Shown here: positions 1 through 11,175 of the stretch, one piece after another
Numbering within the stretch: position 1 is the first letter of the stretch
How the letters are laid out: each line of letters opens with the position of its first letter
Assembly: GCA_964538915.1 (NCBI GenBank)
Contig: CAZIFB010000009.1
Coordinates: 1 to 64,000, forward strand
Reading direction: 5' to 3'
Length of the DNA stretch: 64,000 nt
DNA from: JAEUHQ01 sp964538915
GTDB taxonomy: Bacteria > Planctomycetota > UBA1135 > UBA2386
Notes under the pieces: generated by a model
Told to the model about the DNA's origin: nothing
Seen by the model: the letters and a program-made list of their open reading frames with translations, nothing else
Database searches by the model: none
Made by a program: the position numbers and the translations under genes

Positions 1-1002
<1,002 letters not shown>

Positions 1003-1013
1003 TTCGGGCCGGG

Positions 1014-1019
1014 ACTACA
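1014..1019 (-). promoter_or_regulatory. Putative -10 element for carB (TGTAGT)
   Basis: TGTAGT lies 11 nt before the carB ATG. It matches the T-rich, A/T-anchored hexamers seen before many other starts in this window. No -35 match is evident. This is inference from position and recurrence only. Confidence 0.3.
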
Positions 1020-1084
1020 GCGGAACGGTCGGCGTCGCGCGAGTCCAAAGTGCGCCATCGAAACGGCGCGCCGCTGCGCGCGTG

Positions 1085-2698
1085 TCACCGCGGCGCGCGT
1101 CGCCCGAACAGCGTCCAGGTCGGGCCGGCGAAGAGAACATCGGGAGCCGCGGCTCCGGAAGGCGGCGCCGCGGCGAACAGGCCGTCCGGCGGCTTGCCGC
1201 GCACGAGCCAGTAGTCGAAGTCGTCGCCGAACTTGGAGTGATCGTAGAGGCCCGGATTCCACTCGAAGCCGGGCGGAGGGCGGTGCGACAACGCGCCTGG
1301 ACGGAGGCGGACGGGCGCCATCGGGAACTCGGCGAACGTGAAGTACGCGAGCCCGCCGATCCGTGCCTGGTAGTACTGGTGCGCGTGCATGAAGGTCGGG
1401 AGGCCGGTCGTGCCGCTGATCGGCGCGTAGCACAGTCCGACCAGCTTGTGCCCCGGTTCGGTGTGCGCGAGCGCTTCGTCGAGTTCTCCCATCTCCGCGT
1501 CCGTGAAGGCGAACCCGGCGCGCCAGTTCGCGGCGGCGAGCGCCGTGACGCCGATGCACGACGCGGCGACGACGATCTGCGTTGCGCGACGCAGGGATGT
1601 TCGCGGCCCGAGCGCGGGCACGAGCAGCAGTGCGACGGGCAGGTAGCGCCAGTTGATCGGTGCGACGATGCCGTAGGTGAGCGGCGCGAACAGGTAGGCG
1701 AGGAACGTCGCGGCGAGGGTCAGTTCGGGCGCGAACGACGGCAATGGGGCGGCGAGCGGGGCGCGGGCCGACAGCGGCGGCAGCGCCGCGCTCTCACCGA
1801 TCCGCTGCGGCGCCGGACCGACGACGCGCAGCAGCACGAGTCCCGTCGCGACCGCGAGAAATGCGATCGCCGTCCAACGCCCCGAGCCGTCGGCCCACGC
1901 GTCGAACGAGTGCGACATCCAGTGCCGCAACGTGTCGAGCCCGGGCAGGAACGAGAACTCGTTCGCGCCGCCCCTGTCGATAGACCGCCGGTCGAGGAAC
2001 GTCGGCTCGCCGATCCACGCGGCGGTCGCGGCGAGCGAAGGGAGCGCCGCTAGTGCGCTCAGCGCGAGCGCGCGGCGCGCGACCGCCCCGGGCATCCGGC
2101 GCCCGAGCTCGATCGCGTGAAGCACCGCTGCCAGTCCGAACCACGCGAACGTCAGCGCGTGGCCGTAGAACGCCACGAGGCTCGCGATCGCGAGGACAGC
2201 GGCCGTCACGAGGTCGGGTCGCCGCCACAACCGACTCAGTGCGGCCAGCGCGAACAGCGACGCCGTGACGCCCGTGTGGAAGCTGTGGAAGCCCCACATC
2301 ACCCACGCGTGCAGCGCGGCGCCGCCCGCGAGTGCCGCGAGCAGCGGCGGGCGGCCGTTCTCGCGCAGCCAGAGCGCCACGGCGATCGGCTGCAGCGCGA
2401 TCGCCGCGATCACCGCGACGCGCCCGCCGGTCTCGACGTCGCCGAACCACGAGGCGGCGACGGCGATCCAGTAGAAGAGCATGTACTGCTCGGGTGCGAG
2501 CGACGCGTCGAACCACGGCGCGAACGCCGGCGTGTCGCGGCCGCAGAGCGCGGCGATCGTGCCGAGATGCTGCGGGTGGTCGACGAACGGCAGCCACTTC
2601 GGGGCGAGGATCGGCCACGCGAGCAGGCCCGCGACGATCGCGAGGGTGATCGTGGTCACGACGCGCGGCACGACGGTCGGCTGCTGCGGGTTCTCCAT
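1085..2698 (-). CDS. Polytopic inner-membrane protein, GT-C-like layout
   Basis: This 537-residue protein is dominated by about ten hydrophobic helices. It begins MENPQQPTVVPR, then a first transmembrane segment, then a loop with the acidic/His motif PFVDHPQHLG near residue 37. It ends in a soluble tail of roughly 120 residues. That plan (helix, short loop with Asp, many helices, C-terminal extracytoplasmic domain) resembles GT-C glycosyltransferases, but I see no diagnostic motif and treat the link as tentative. The start at 2698 is chosen because the translated character turns from arginine-rich noise to a clean hydrophobic protein there. The start codon directly abuts a foreign-looking gene fragment (2699-2836), so its native upstream region may have been replaced. 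Confidence 0.72.
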   Translation of the reverse strand: MENPQQPTVVPRVVTTITLAIVAGLLAWPILAPKWLPFVDHPQHLGTIAALCGRDTPAFAPWFDASLAPEQYMLFYWIAVAASWFGDVETGGRVAVIAAIALQPIAVALWLRENGRPPLLAALAGGAALHAWVMWGFHSFHTGVTASLFALAALSRLWRRPDLVTAAVLAIASLVAFYGHALTFAWFGLAAVLHAIELGRRMPGAVARRALALSALAALPSLAATAAWIGEPTFLDRRSIDRGGANEFSFLPGLDTLRHWMSHSFDAWADGSGRWTAIAFLAVATGLVLLRVVGPAPQRIGESAALPPLSARAPLAAPLPSFAPELTLAATFLAYLFAPLTYGIVAPINWRYLPVALLLVPALGPRTSLRRATQIVVAASCIGVTALAAANWRAGFAFTDAEMGELDEALAHTEPGHKLVGLCYAPISGTTGLPTFMHAHQYYQARIGGLAYFTFAEFPMAPVRLRPGALSHRPPPGFEWNPGLYDHSKFGDDFDYWLVRGKPPDGLFAAAPPSGAAAPDVLFAGPTWTLFGRRAPR

Positions 2699-2836
2699 CT
2701 GTTCCTGCCGAGCGGTTCGCCGCTGATCGGGCTCCCGTTCTACCACCAGTTCGTGTCGATCGAGGTCGACCCGCAGGGCGTGTGGAGTTCGGTCACCGCG
2801 ACGAACGCGCTGCAGCTCGTGGCCGGGTCCTTCTGA
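2699..2836 (+). pseudogene. Orphan C-terminal fragment of a secreted planctomycete-type protein
   Basis: The plus-strand frame reads LFLPSGSPLIGLPFYHQFVS and then a tail ending TATNALQLVAGSF before a TGA at 2834-2836. This matches the end of the repeated C-terminal module of secreted proteins elsewhere in the window; the gene at 45464-47989 ends with a hydrophobic-Q segment and TSTNALTLTIGAL. There is no start codon, signal peptide or upstream body: the recognisable part starts immediately next to the start codon of the minus-strand membrane protein. It looks like the residue of a deletion or recombination that removed most of a secreted-protein gene. Confidence 0.6.
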
Positions 2837-2900
2837 CCCGGCCGGGTTACTCGGCGGTCGGCCGCCGCTACTGGCGCGTCGTTCTCGCGAGGTGACGCGG

Positions 2901-3887
2901 ATGATCCGGATGCAGGTCGCGGCGGTGGTCGTTTCCTTCCTGTGCAGCCTTGCCACGGCGACGGCCCAGGAGGTCCTGTGCACCGACGGGACCTCGTTCG
3001 CCGGGTCCGTGGTTTCGGTCGAAGGGTCGCGCGCGAAGGTCAAGTGCGCCGACGGCTCGATGCGCTCGTTCGACGTGCGGCAGATCGACGTCGAGATCGA
3101 TGCAAAGGGGCAGGAGAAGCGCCATGCCGCGACGTTGACGAAGGGCCCGACGACGCCCCAGGCGACGGCCCTGCTGGCGCGCCTGGCCAAGGGAGACGCG
3201 CTGGTGTTGCCAGAGCTCGTGACCCTGACGGAGAATTGCACCCAGGAGGTGCTCGACGGTCTCCAGAAGGCGCTGGCGGGCAAGGCGGCTGCGCCCCGCG
3301 CGATCGCGGCGCAGGCCCTGGCCCTGTCCGCCACCCAGGAGGGCGTGAAGGCCGCGATCGCCGCGGCCAAGGCGGATCCGACCCTCTGGAAGTCCGTCGC
3401 CAACGCGCTGGATTCGGGCGCTGCACTGGCGGCCGTGCAGGCCATCGACGCACGGGCGGACATCGAGACCGCGATGACCCACAAGGACCGCATCGTGCGA
3501 TTCTGTGCGAGCTGGGTGGCGGCCCACCTCGAGTCCAAGACCGCACTCCCGGTGCTCGCAACCTTCCTCGGGGACTCCGACCACCACATTCGCGAGTCGG
3601 CGGCCGTCGGTCTCGCCGAGTGCGGCGATGCGGCCGGTGCCAAGGTCCTGATGACGATGGCGAAGCGCGAGAAATCGCCCGCGATGGAGGCCAATCGCGA
3701 TGCCGATGCCGCGACGCGCGATCTCGTGGCTCGGGGAGCCCGGCAGGAACGCATTCGCGCCTGCAAGCTGCTCGGCGCGCTCAAGGCCAAGGATGCGGTC
3801 TCCACGCTCACGACCCTCGGCAAGCACGGCGACCCGGACATCGCCGCCGCGGCGAAGGCCGCCCTCGCGTCGATCCAGCAGGGCTGA
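2901..3887 (+). CDS. Secreted HEAT-repeat protein
   Basis: This 328-residue protein has an N-terminal signal peptide (MIRMQVAAVVVSFLCSLATATA, cleavage likely before QEV). A short beta-rich region follows (about 25-75), and then an alpha-helical domain of HEAT-like repeats. The repeats are clearest from about residue 185 on, where units such as DSDHHIRESAAVGLAECGD and a later unit near KHGDPDIAAAAKAALASI recur. HEAT solenoids are protein-binding scaffolds; no enzymatic motif is present. The ATG at 2901 is preferred because GAGGTGA (2889-2895) is a Shine-Dalgarno sequence at good spacing; GTG 2892 and ATG 2910 are alternatives. A second secreted HEAT protein lies at 58181-59050. Confidence 0.8.
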   Translation: MIRMQVAAVVVSFLCSLATATAQEVLCTDGTSFAGSVVSVEGSRAKVKCADGSMRSFDVRQIDVEIDAKGQEKRHAATLTKGPTTPQATALLARLAKGDALVLPELVTLTENCTQEVLDGLQKALAGKAAAPRAIAAQALALSATQEGVKAAIAAAKADPTLWKSVANALDSGAALAAVQAIDARADIETAMTHKDRIVRFCASWVAAHLESKTALPVLATFLGDSDHHIRESAAVGLAECGDAAGAKVLMTMAKREKSPAMEANRDADAATRDLVARGARQERIRACKLLGALKAKDAVSTLTTLGKHGDPDIAAAAKAALASIQQG

Positions 3888-3934
3888 CGCAGACGCGCGG
3901 GTCGTCCGAGCCGTTCGAAGCGGGGTCTGTCCGC

Positions 3935-3956
3935 CGGGCGAAGTCGCCCGTAGATT
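3935..3956 (+). promoter_or_regulatory. Efflux-operon promoter region: dyad plus -10-like TAGATT
   Basis: A perfect 7-bp inverted repeat, CGGGCGA-AG-TCGCCCG (3935-3950), abuts TAGATT (3951-3956), about 65 nt upstream of the TolC-like start. A dyad occupying the -35/-10 spacer would suit a repressor or MerR-type operator. It could equally act as a hairpin terminator for the preceding gene, although no T-tract follows. GC-rich dyads of this size can also arise by chance. Confidence 0.35.
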
Positions 3957-4020
3957 GGGGAAGGATCGGGCAGCGAAGGCGTCTTCGGGCCCCGTCCGGC
4001 CGAGTCCCCCCGCTCGCCCC

Positions 4021-5637
4021 ATGATCGAACGCCGCTCCAGTCGTGTCCTCATCGCCGCGGTTTGTGCGCTGACCGCGTGTTCCACCGCGAGCTACGTCGC
4101 GGACGCGGACGAGGAAGTGGACGCGGTGCTCGGGCACGCCCGCACGACGACGCTCGGCAATCGTGAGTCGTGGGTCATCCGGCCGGTGACCGAGCCGCTT
4201 GCGCCCGCCACCGGGCCTGCTACGGCCGAGCCTCCGCCGGCCGGGACCGCCGCCGCCGAGCCGCCCGCTGCGCCGGTCGCGGCCACCGAGATCTTCGATC
4301 TCGACCGCGCGCTGCAGACCGCGGTGAGCCAGAACCGCGACTTCCTGTCCCGGCGCGAAGGGCTCTACCGCGAAGGTCTGTCGATCGCGTTGACGCGCTT
4401 CCAGTTCGGGCCGCAGTTCGCGTCCGCGATCTCGTACCTTTGGCCGAAGAGCGAGGGAGGGTTCCAGCAGCACGGCGTCGGCGCGACCTTGTCCGGTTCG
4501 CAGATCCTGCCGACCGGCGGCTCGCTCTCGGTCGCGTCCGGCGTCGACGCGACCTGGTCGGCCGGGCCCGGCAGCGGCGATCCGCTCTACGGGACGACCG
4601 CGTCGGTCACGCTGACGCAGCCGCTCCTGCGCGGCGCCGGGTACGCGGTGTCGCACGAGGCTCTCACGCGAGCGGAACGCGAGCTCGTCTACGCGATCCG
4701 CGACTTCGAGGACTTCCGCGAGTCCTTCTCGATCGGGGTTGCGCAACGGTTCTTCGAGCTGACGAGCCAGAAGAAGACGCTGGCGAACGAGGACCGCAAC
4801 TACGAGTCGGCAGTGTTCGATCGCGGCAAGGCGGAGGCGCTGCTGCAGGTCGGTCGCAACGCGGAACAGGAAGTGTTCCGCGCGCGCCGTCGCGAGATCG
4901 AAGCGAAGGACCAGCTCATCAATGCGAAAGCGGCCTACGACCGCGCGCTCGACGAGTTCAAGATCCTGCTCGGCGTGCCCACGACCACCCCGATCGACCT
5001 GACCGAGAGCGAGCCCCCGTACGAGCCCGTCCGGTTCGAGGTGGGTTCAGCGGTCGCCGCGGCGCGGCACAACCGGCTCGACCTCATCACGGACCGCCAG
5101 CGTGTCGAGGACACCGAGCGCTCGCTGCGCATCGCGGAGAACGATCTCCTGCCGGACCTCTCCCTCGTCGCGAGCTACGGCGTCGTCGGCGCGGCGAACG
5201 ACCTCGGCCACGCGGCGCCCGACGAGTGGAGTTCGTCGGTCGGCCTCACGATGGAGGTCCCGCTGCAGCGCAAGGCCCAGCGCAACGCCTACCGGAGCAG
5301 CCTCATCGCGCTCGAGCAGGCGCGCCGCGGCCTGCAGCTTCGCGAGGACCAGCTCGATCTCGACATCCGCGACGCGATGCGCTCGCTGAAGAGTCTCGAG
5401 GAGCGCATCCAGCTGCAGGTCGAACAGATCGAGCAGGAGCGCGCGGCCGTCACGGTCACGCAGATCCGCTACGAGGCGGGCAAGCTGGAGAACCGCGACC
5501 TGCTCGAAGCGCGCCAGGCGCTCGTGGACGCGCAGAACGCGCTGATCCGCCTCAAGGTCCAGCACTTCGTCGCGCGCTTGAACCTGCTGAAGAGCATGGG
5601 ACTGTTCTTCGTCGACGAGAACGGGAGATGGAGATGA
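4021..5637 (+). CDS. TolC-family outer-membrane efflux lipoprotein
   Basis: This 538-residue outer-membrane channel of the TolC/OEP family forms the exit duct of a tripartite exporter. The N-terminus is a lipoprotein signal with lipobox LTAC (Cys20). A Pro/Ala-rich linker (about 60-90) precedes the OEP domain, which has two coiled-coil halves (about 180-310 and 385-530) and beta strands between them such as GATLSGSQILPTGGSLSVAS. Its stop overlaps the start of the adaptor gene (ATGA at 5634-5637), so it is the first gene of a four-gene operon with adaptor, ATPase and permease. Fusion of a lipid anchor to a TolC channel is common in this family. Confidence 0.9.
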   Translation: MIERRSSRVLIAAVCALTACSTASYVADADEEVDAVLGHARTTTLGNRESWVIRPVTEPLAPATGPATAEPPPAGTAAAEPPAAPVAATEIFDLDRALQTAVSQNRDFLSRREGLYREGLSIALTRFQFGPQFASAISYLWPKSEGGFQQHGVGATLSGSQILPTGGSLSVASGVDATWSAGPGSGDPLYGTTASVTLTQPLLRGAGYAVSHEALTRAERELVYAIRDFEDFRESFSIGVAQRFFELTSQKKTLANEDRNYESAVFDRGKAEALLQVGRNAEQEVFRARRREIEAKDQLINAKAAYDRALDEFKILLGVPTTTPIDLTESEPPYEPVRFEVGSAVAAARHNRLDLITDRQRVEDTERSLRIAENDLLPDLSLVASYGVVGAANDLGHAAPDEWSSSVGLTMEVPLQRKAQRNAYRSSLIALEQARRGLQLREDQLDLDIRDAMRSLKSLEERIQLQVEQIEQERAAVTVTQIRYEAGKLENRDLLEARQALVDAQNALIRLKVQHFVARLNLLKSMGLFFVDENGRWR

Positions 5638-7219
5638 AGAAGACGTGGATCCTGTTGGGGGTCGCCGCGGTCGCCGGCCTCGCGTTCGTCGTTCCCTGGT
5701 CGCGGCCGGAGCACGTCGCCCAGGCCGCATCGAGCGACCTCTACACCGTTCGTCGCGCGGATCTCGAGGTGACGATCACCGAGAACGGCACGATGGTCGC
5801 GAAGGAGTCGAAGAAGGTCGCGGCGAAGATCAAAGGGGAGAGCAAGATCCTCTCGCTGACCGAGGAGGGCAAGGAGGTGGTCGAGGGCGAGGTCGTGTGC
5901 AAGCTCGACGCCACGCAGGCGCAGTCGGCCGTGGAGCAGGTGAAACTCGACATCCTCCAGACCGAAGCCGACCTGAAGACCGCGCGCACCGAGATCGAGA
6001 TCCAGGAAGTCGAGAACGTGGCCAACCTGACCAAGGCAGGGGTGGCGCTGGATCGCGCGAAGAAGGAGATCGAGAAGTACCGCGACGGGGAAGCGCCGCA
6101 GGAACGGCGCAAACTCGAGGTCACGCTGAAGGACATGGAGACCGAGTTCAACCGCGCGCGGAAGAACCTCGAGGACAGCACGAAGCTGCTGGAGCAGAAC
6201 TACATCAAGAAGTCGGAGCTCGAAGACCACCAGATCGCGTTCGAGCGCGCGACGGTGCAGAAGGACAGTGCCGAGGTCGCGCTGCGCATGTTCGACAAGT
6301 ACACGTTCCCGATGTCGCTGCGCGACTTCGAGACGAAGCTCGCCGACGCCGAGCGTGAAGTGTCGACGGCGCAGAAGCGCGGGGACTCACAGCTCGGCCA
6401 GAAGAGCGTACGCGTGCAGCAGCTCGAGAAACGGCTGCGCATGCAGACCGACCAGATGAAGGAGCGGCAGGAGGACCTCGACAACATGGTCCTGAAGGCG
6501 CCGTGCCCCGGGATCCTCGTCTACGGCAATCCGCACGAGCCCTGGTACCGCGACCGCATCAAGGTCGGCGGCTCCGTCTACGGCGGTCAGACGGTGATGA
6601 CCGTGCCCGACCTGCGGATGATGCAAGTGAAGCTGAAGATCCACGAGGCCGACATCAGCAAGCTGAAGCTCGGCCAGAAGGGCCTCGTCACCACCGATTC
6701 CTACCCCGGCGTCCGTCTCGACGGTGAGGTGACGAAGATCGCCACCGTCGCTTCGCAGGGCGAGGACTGGGGTGGGTCGAGCGAAGTGAAGAAGTTCGAC
6801 GTCGAGGTAACGATCAAGGAGCCCGGCATCCAGCTGCGCCCGGGTATCAGCGCGAAGGTCGAGATCCACATCGAGAAGCGGCCGAAGACCCTGTTCGTTC
6901 CGCTGCAGGCAGTCTTCACCGAGGAAGGCGAGCACTTCTGCCACACGCAGGTCCCGGGCAAGCCGTACGAGCGACGCAAGGTCGATCTCGGTTCGAGCAA
7001 CGACAACTGGATGGAGATCGTCGCGGGGATCGCCGAAGGCGAGAACGTGCTGCTCTACAACCCGACGCTCGCGAATCCCGGCGCGCGGAAGGCGAAGGTG
7101 GACAGCGCTGCCGAGGACGGCAAGGAGGCAGCGGCCGGCGGTGCCGTCGAGGCGGCCTCGTCGTCGACCGACGCCGCCGCCGTGCCGGCCGCCGCATCCG
7201 GGACCACGAAGTCGGGGTC

Positions 7220-7223
<4 letters not shown>
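5634..7223 (+). CDS. Periplasmic adaptor subunit (HlyD/MacA family) of efflux system
   Basis: This 529-residue membrane-fusion protein links the inner-membrane MacB-like transporter to the TolC-like channel. A short cytoplasmic N-terminus and one membrane anchor (about residues 6-22) are followed by a lipoyl/barrel-sandwich half and a long alpha-helical hairpin rich in Glu/Lys/Gln (about 100-285). The second lipoyl half and beta-barrel domains come next (about 285-480), then a low-complexity Ala/Ser tail. The start at 5634 is preferred because GGAG at 5624-5627 is well spaced and the ATGA overlap with the upstream stop implies translational coupling; ATG 5628 is possible. The hairpin is longer than in many MacA proteins. 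Confidence 0.88.
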
Positions 7224-7926
<703 letters not shown>

Positions 7927-7942
<16 letters not shown>

Positions 7943-9195
7943 TCACCGAGGCGTTGCGCAACCTGATGCGCCACAAGCTGCGTTCGCTGCTGACGGCCCT
8001 CGGCATCATCTTCGGTATCGCGTCCGTCGTCTCGATGGTGTCCGCCGGCGAGGGCGCACGCCGCGAGATCCTCGACCAGATTCGCGAACTCGGCACCGAC
8101 AACATCATCATCAACGCGGTCAAACCGCCCGCGGAGCAGAACTCGAAGAAGAGCGAAGAGACCTACGTGCTCGAGTACGGGCTCACGTTCCGCGACCTGG
8201 AGCAGATCCGCCGCACGCTGCCGGTCGTCACCGAGGCTCTGCCCGTGCACGACGTGAAGGAGCGCATCTGGTTTCGCAGCCGCAAGGTCGAGGCGAAGGT
8301 CCACGGCGTCACGCCGCGCTACTTCGAGCGCCTCAATTTGAAGCCGCTGCTCGGTCGTGTGCTGGACGAGAAGGACGAGCGCGATCGCTCGCGTGTCTGC
8401 GTCGTGCGCGCCCGCGTGCTGAACGAGGCGAAGTACGTCGGCGATCCCTTGAAGCTCGACCTCAAGATCGGCACCCACTACTACCGCGTCGTCGGCGTGC
8501 TACCGGACTTCGCGACCAAGAACCCCGATCGTGCGATCCTCGGCCTCGACGACCGCGCACTCGAGGTCTACGCGCCGTTCGAAACGGTGGTCGACCGTCT
8601 CGGTCTCACGAAGGGCAACGTCGAATCGGGCACGTGGGAGATGTCCCGCGTGGAGCTGCACCAGATCGTGTGCACCGTCGACAGCGAGGAGAACGTCACC
8701 TCCGCGGCGCGCGGCATCCAGGCGATCCTCGAGAAGTTCCACGAGCGCAAGGACTACGCCGTCACCGTGCCGATCGAGCTGCTCCAGTCGCGCGCGCGCA
8801 CCCAGCGAACCTTCGACATCGTGCTGCCCGTAATCGCCGGCATCGCGCTGCTCGTCGGCGGCATCGGCATTCTCAACATCATGCTGGCGAGCGTGACCGA
8901 GCGGACGCGGGAGATCGGCATCCGCCGTGCGATCGGTGCGTCCCAGTTCGACATCACGCTGCAGTTCCTGGTCGAGACCGTGACGCTGGCGCTGGTCGGC
9001 GGCGTGCTCGGCGTGCTGCTCGGCATCGGCGGTTCCTTCGCGATCGAACACTTCACCGCGTGGAAGCCCGTCGTCACGTTCGACGCGGTCGCGGTGTCGC
9101 TCGCGATCTCGTGCCTGACCGGCGTGGTGTTCGGTATCTACCCCGCGCGCCGCGCGGCGATGATGAGCCCGGTGCAGGCGCTGCGGCACGAGTAG
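7927..9195 (+). CDS. MacB-type ABC transporter permease (FtsX-like)
   Basis: This 422-residue permease has the MacB/FtsX plan: one transmembrane helix after the N-terminal amphipathic segment (about 19-42, with the typical LRSLLTALGIIFGI), a large periplasmic domain (about 45-295), then three C-terminal helices (about 298-415). The C-terminal cytoplasmic motif ERTREIGIRRAIGAS and the end YPARRAAMMSPVQALRHE are diagnostic. With the preceding ATPase it forms a split MacB, a mechanotransmission ABC transporter that exports from periplasm to outside through the adaptor and TolC-like channel. The substrate is not indicated by the sequence. Confidence 0.94.
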
Positions 9196-9280
9196 TCCGA
9201 CCGCGACGTGCTCCGGCGGAACGAGCGCTCGTGCAGCCGCGTCACGCCTCGGCATGCCGAAGCAGGCCGCCGTCGACGTG

Positions 9281-11119
9281 TCAGAAGACGACGTCTCGCG
9301 CCGAGGTCGCCGCGAACACACCGTTCCTGGCGAACGGCGAGAAGCAGAAGGACTGGAAGCGTACGGCGAGACCGCCGAGTCCCGGCGGGACGGTGAGGGA
9401 CACGTTGGTGCCGGTTGCACCGACCCCCGTCGGATACACCGCGAGCAGGTTCAGGGGCACGGCGACCCACAGTTCGGGCAGTGCCGGCGGCCCGACTGGC
9501 GCGACTGGCGGCACCCACACTTCGAATGCGAGCCAGGCGACTTCGGTGTCGAGCGTCCCGGCCGGCGTTGTCGTCACGATCGCGAGGAGGTCGCCTGCAC
9601 TCGCGGTCGAGGTCTGGACGCCCGGCGCGAAGCTGCCATTGACGGACACGGACAGTGCGAAGTCCTCGCGCGAGCCGATCAACGCATCGAACTCGTCGGC
9701 CCCCATGTCGGTCGCAGGACCGACGACGCGGGGATCGCCTTCGTAGTCGAAGGTCGTCGCACCAAGGCCAGTGATACCGGTGTGTCGGCAGGGCGACGCT
9801 GCGGTCAAGTGGACGTCGCCGCCGGCAAGGTTCACGAACAGGGGGTCGGTGGAGATGTTGCCGGCGCCGAGCACCGTGCCGGTCGATGCTCCGATGTCGT
9901 TGCCGTTGGCCGATGCGACGATGCCGCTCACCACCAGATCCGAAGCGAGGCCGTTCGCGATGTTGCCCCACAGGATCGAACTCGACAGCGTCGCCGACGA
10001 GATCATCCAGCCGCCGACCTCGAGGCCGCCGCAGACCGAGCCCCGCACTTGCGGCACCCCGGCGACGTTGCCTGCGATCGTCGAGGACACCGCATGGAAG
10101 CGAAGGGCGCCGGTCGAGCCGCCGCCGTGACCGCCGGCCGAGTTCGCTCCGGCTCCGCCGTTGCCGCCGGTGTTGTCGAACGCCGCGCTGCTGAGCAGCC
10201 CGAGATACGCGACGCTGAACGAGGTCGGGCTCGCGAAAGCGAACCCGCCGTTGCCGCCTCGGCCCGGGTTCGCGAGGCCGGTGCTCGAGGCGACACCGCC
10301 ATGTCCACCCTGGTTCGCATCGATCTGCAGGTTGACGAACAGTGTGAGGGAGATCGTGGAGTAGGAGCTGACCCCTCCGGGGCCACCGCTGCCGGCAACC
10401 GCCGTGTTGCCGGCCGTCCCGGTCGCCGGTCCGCCGTTGCCACCGGTGTTGCCGGTGAAGCGGCATCGTTGGATGTCGGGGAATCCGAGAGCCGGAGAAT
10501 CGAACGAGAATTGTGCGCCGCCGGGTCCTCCGCTGCCGCCGACCACGCCGAACGGGCTCGAGCCCGCCGCGGCACCGCCGGTCCCGCCGATGTTCGCCGA
10601 GATCACGCAGTCGGCGAGCAGGAGAGCCGTGCCCGTCGCGAGCACACCACCTGGTCCGCCCGCGTTGCCTGTCTGACTCGCGGCAACACCATCGCCACCG
10701 AAATTGCCGGTGATGATGCAACGACGGATCGTCGGCGAAGCGTTCCTGCACTGGATGCCGCCGGCTCCCCCGAGCGGTGCGCCGATCGCGCCGCGTCCGT
10801 TCGTGATCGTGAATCCGTCGAGCACGCTGCTGCGCGACTCGCTCGTTGCGAACGTCACGACCGAGCCGGCCTGGTTGCCGTCGATCGTCGTCACGGCGGC
10901 GCCGTTCGACGATCGCACCGTGATCGCCTTGCCGAGGAAGTCGATGGTCTCGAGATAGGTGCCCGGTGCGACCAGCACCGTATCGCCGGGCGTTGCGGCG
11001 GCGATCGCGCCTTGGATCGACGGGAATGCGAGGGGGACCTGCAAAGTGGTCTGGGCGATCGCGCCAACCGAAGTGATCGTCAGTGCGACGGAGACGAACG
11101 CCGGGCGCAGGGAGGGCAT
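9281..11119 (-). CDS. Secreted right-handed parallel beta-helix protein
   Basis: This 612-residue protein has a signal peptide (MPSLRPAFVSVALTITSVGA, cleavage near IAQ). It opens with the pectate-lyase-like start FPSIQGAIAAATPGDTVLV and continues through many short beta-helix turns such as TIRRCIITGN and ADCVISANIGG, interrupted by Gly-rich GGNGG loops. A segment MGADEFDA closes the helix near residue 460. The remaining ~150 residues form the C-terminal module found in other secreted proteins here. No catalytic residues can be assigned. A TATGCT hexamer exactly 6 nt upstream of the ATG suggests a leaderless message. Confidence 0.85.
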   Translation of the reverse strand: MPSLRPAFVSVALTITSVGAIAQTTLQVPLAFPSIQGAIAAATPGDTVLVAPGTYLETIDFLGKAITVRSSNGAAVTTIDGNQAGSVVTFATSESRSSVLDGFTITNGRGAIGAPLGGAGGIQCRNASPTIRRCIITGNFGGDGVAASQTGNAGGPGGVLATGTALLLADCVISANIGGTGGAAAGSSPFGVVGGSGGPGGAQFSFDSPALGFPDIQRCRFTGNTGGNGGPATGTAGNTAVAGSGGPGGVSSYSTISLTLFVNLQIDANQGGHGGVASSTGLANPGRGGNGGFAFASPTSFSVAYLGLLSSAAFDNTGGNGGAGANSAGGHGGGSTGALRFHAVSSTIAGNVAGVPQVRGSVCGGLEVGGWMISSATLSSSILWGNIANGLASDLVVSGIVASANGNDIGASTGTVLGAGNISTDPLFVNLAGGDVHLTAASPCRHTGITGLGATTFDYEGDPRVVGPATDMGADEFDALIGSREDFALSVSVNGSFAPGVQTSTASAGDLLAIVTTTPAGTLDTEVAWLAFEVWVPPVAPVGPPALPELWVAVPLNLLAVYPTGVGATGTNVSLTVPPGLGGLAVRFQSFCFSPFARNGVFAATSARDVVF

Positions 11120-11125
11120 GGGCGC

Positions 11126-11131
11126 AGCATA
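11126..11131 (-). promoter_or_regulatory. Putative -10 element (TATGCT), leaderless arrangement
   Basis: TATGCT ends 6 nt before the start codon of the beta-helix gene. That spacing would put transcription initiation at or within a base or two of the ATG. Inference from position and recurrence. Confidence 0.4.
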
Positions 11132-11175
11132 TTGCGGCACCGCCGACCCGTGGGAGCCCGGGTCGCTTCCCCTCG

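Noticed and set aside
9249..9260. Perfect 12-bp palindrome TCGGCATGCCGA between convergent genes as a terminator
   Set aside because: It has no loop, no T-tract and lies at a normal place for chance GC-rich palindromes; support is too weak to annotate.
9281..11119. Gly-rich GGNGG stretches resembling PE-PGRS or silk-like low complexity
   Set aside because: They alternate regularly with hydrophobic strand triplets of a parallel beta-helix and the gene has a normal signal peptide and C-terminal module.
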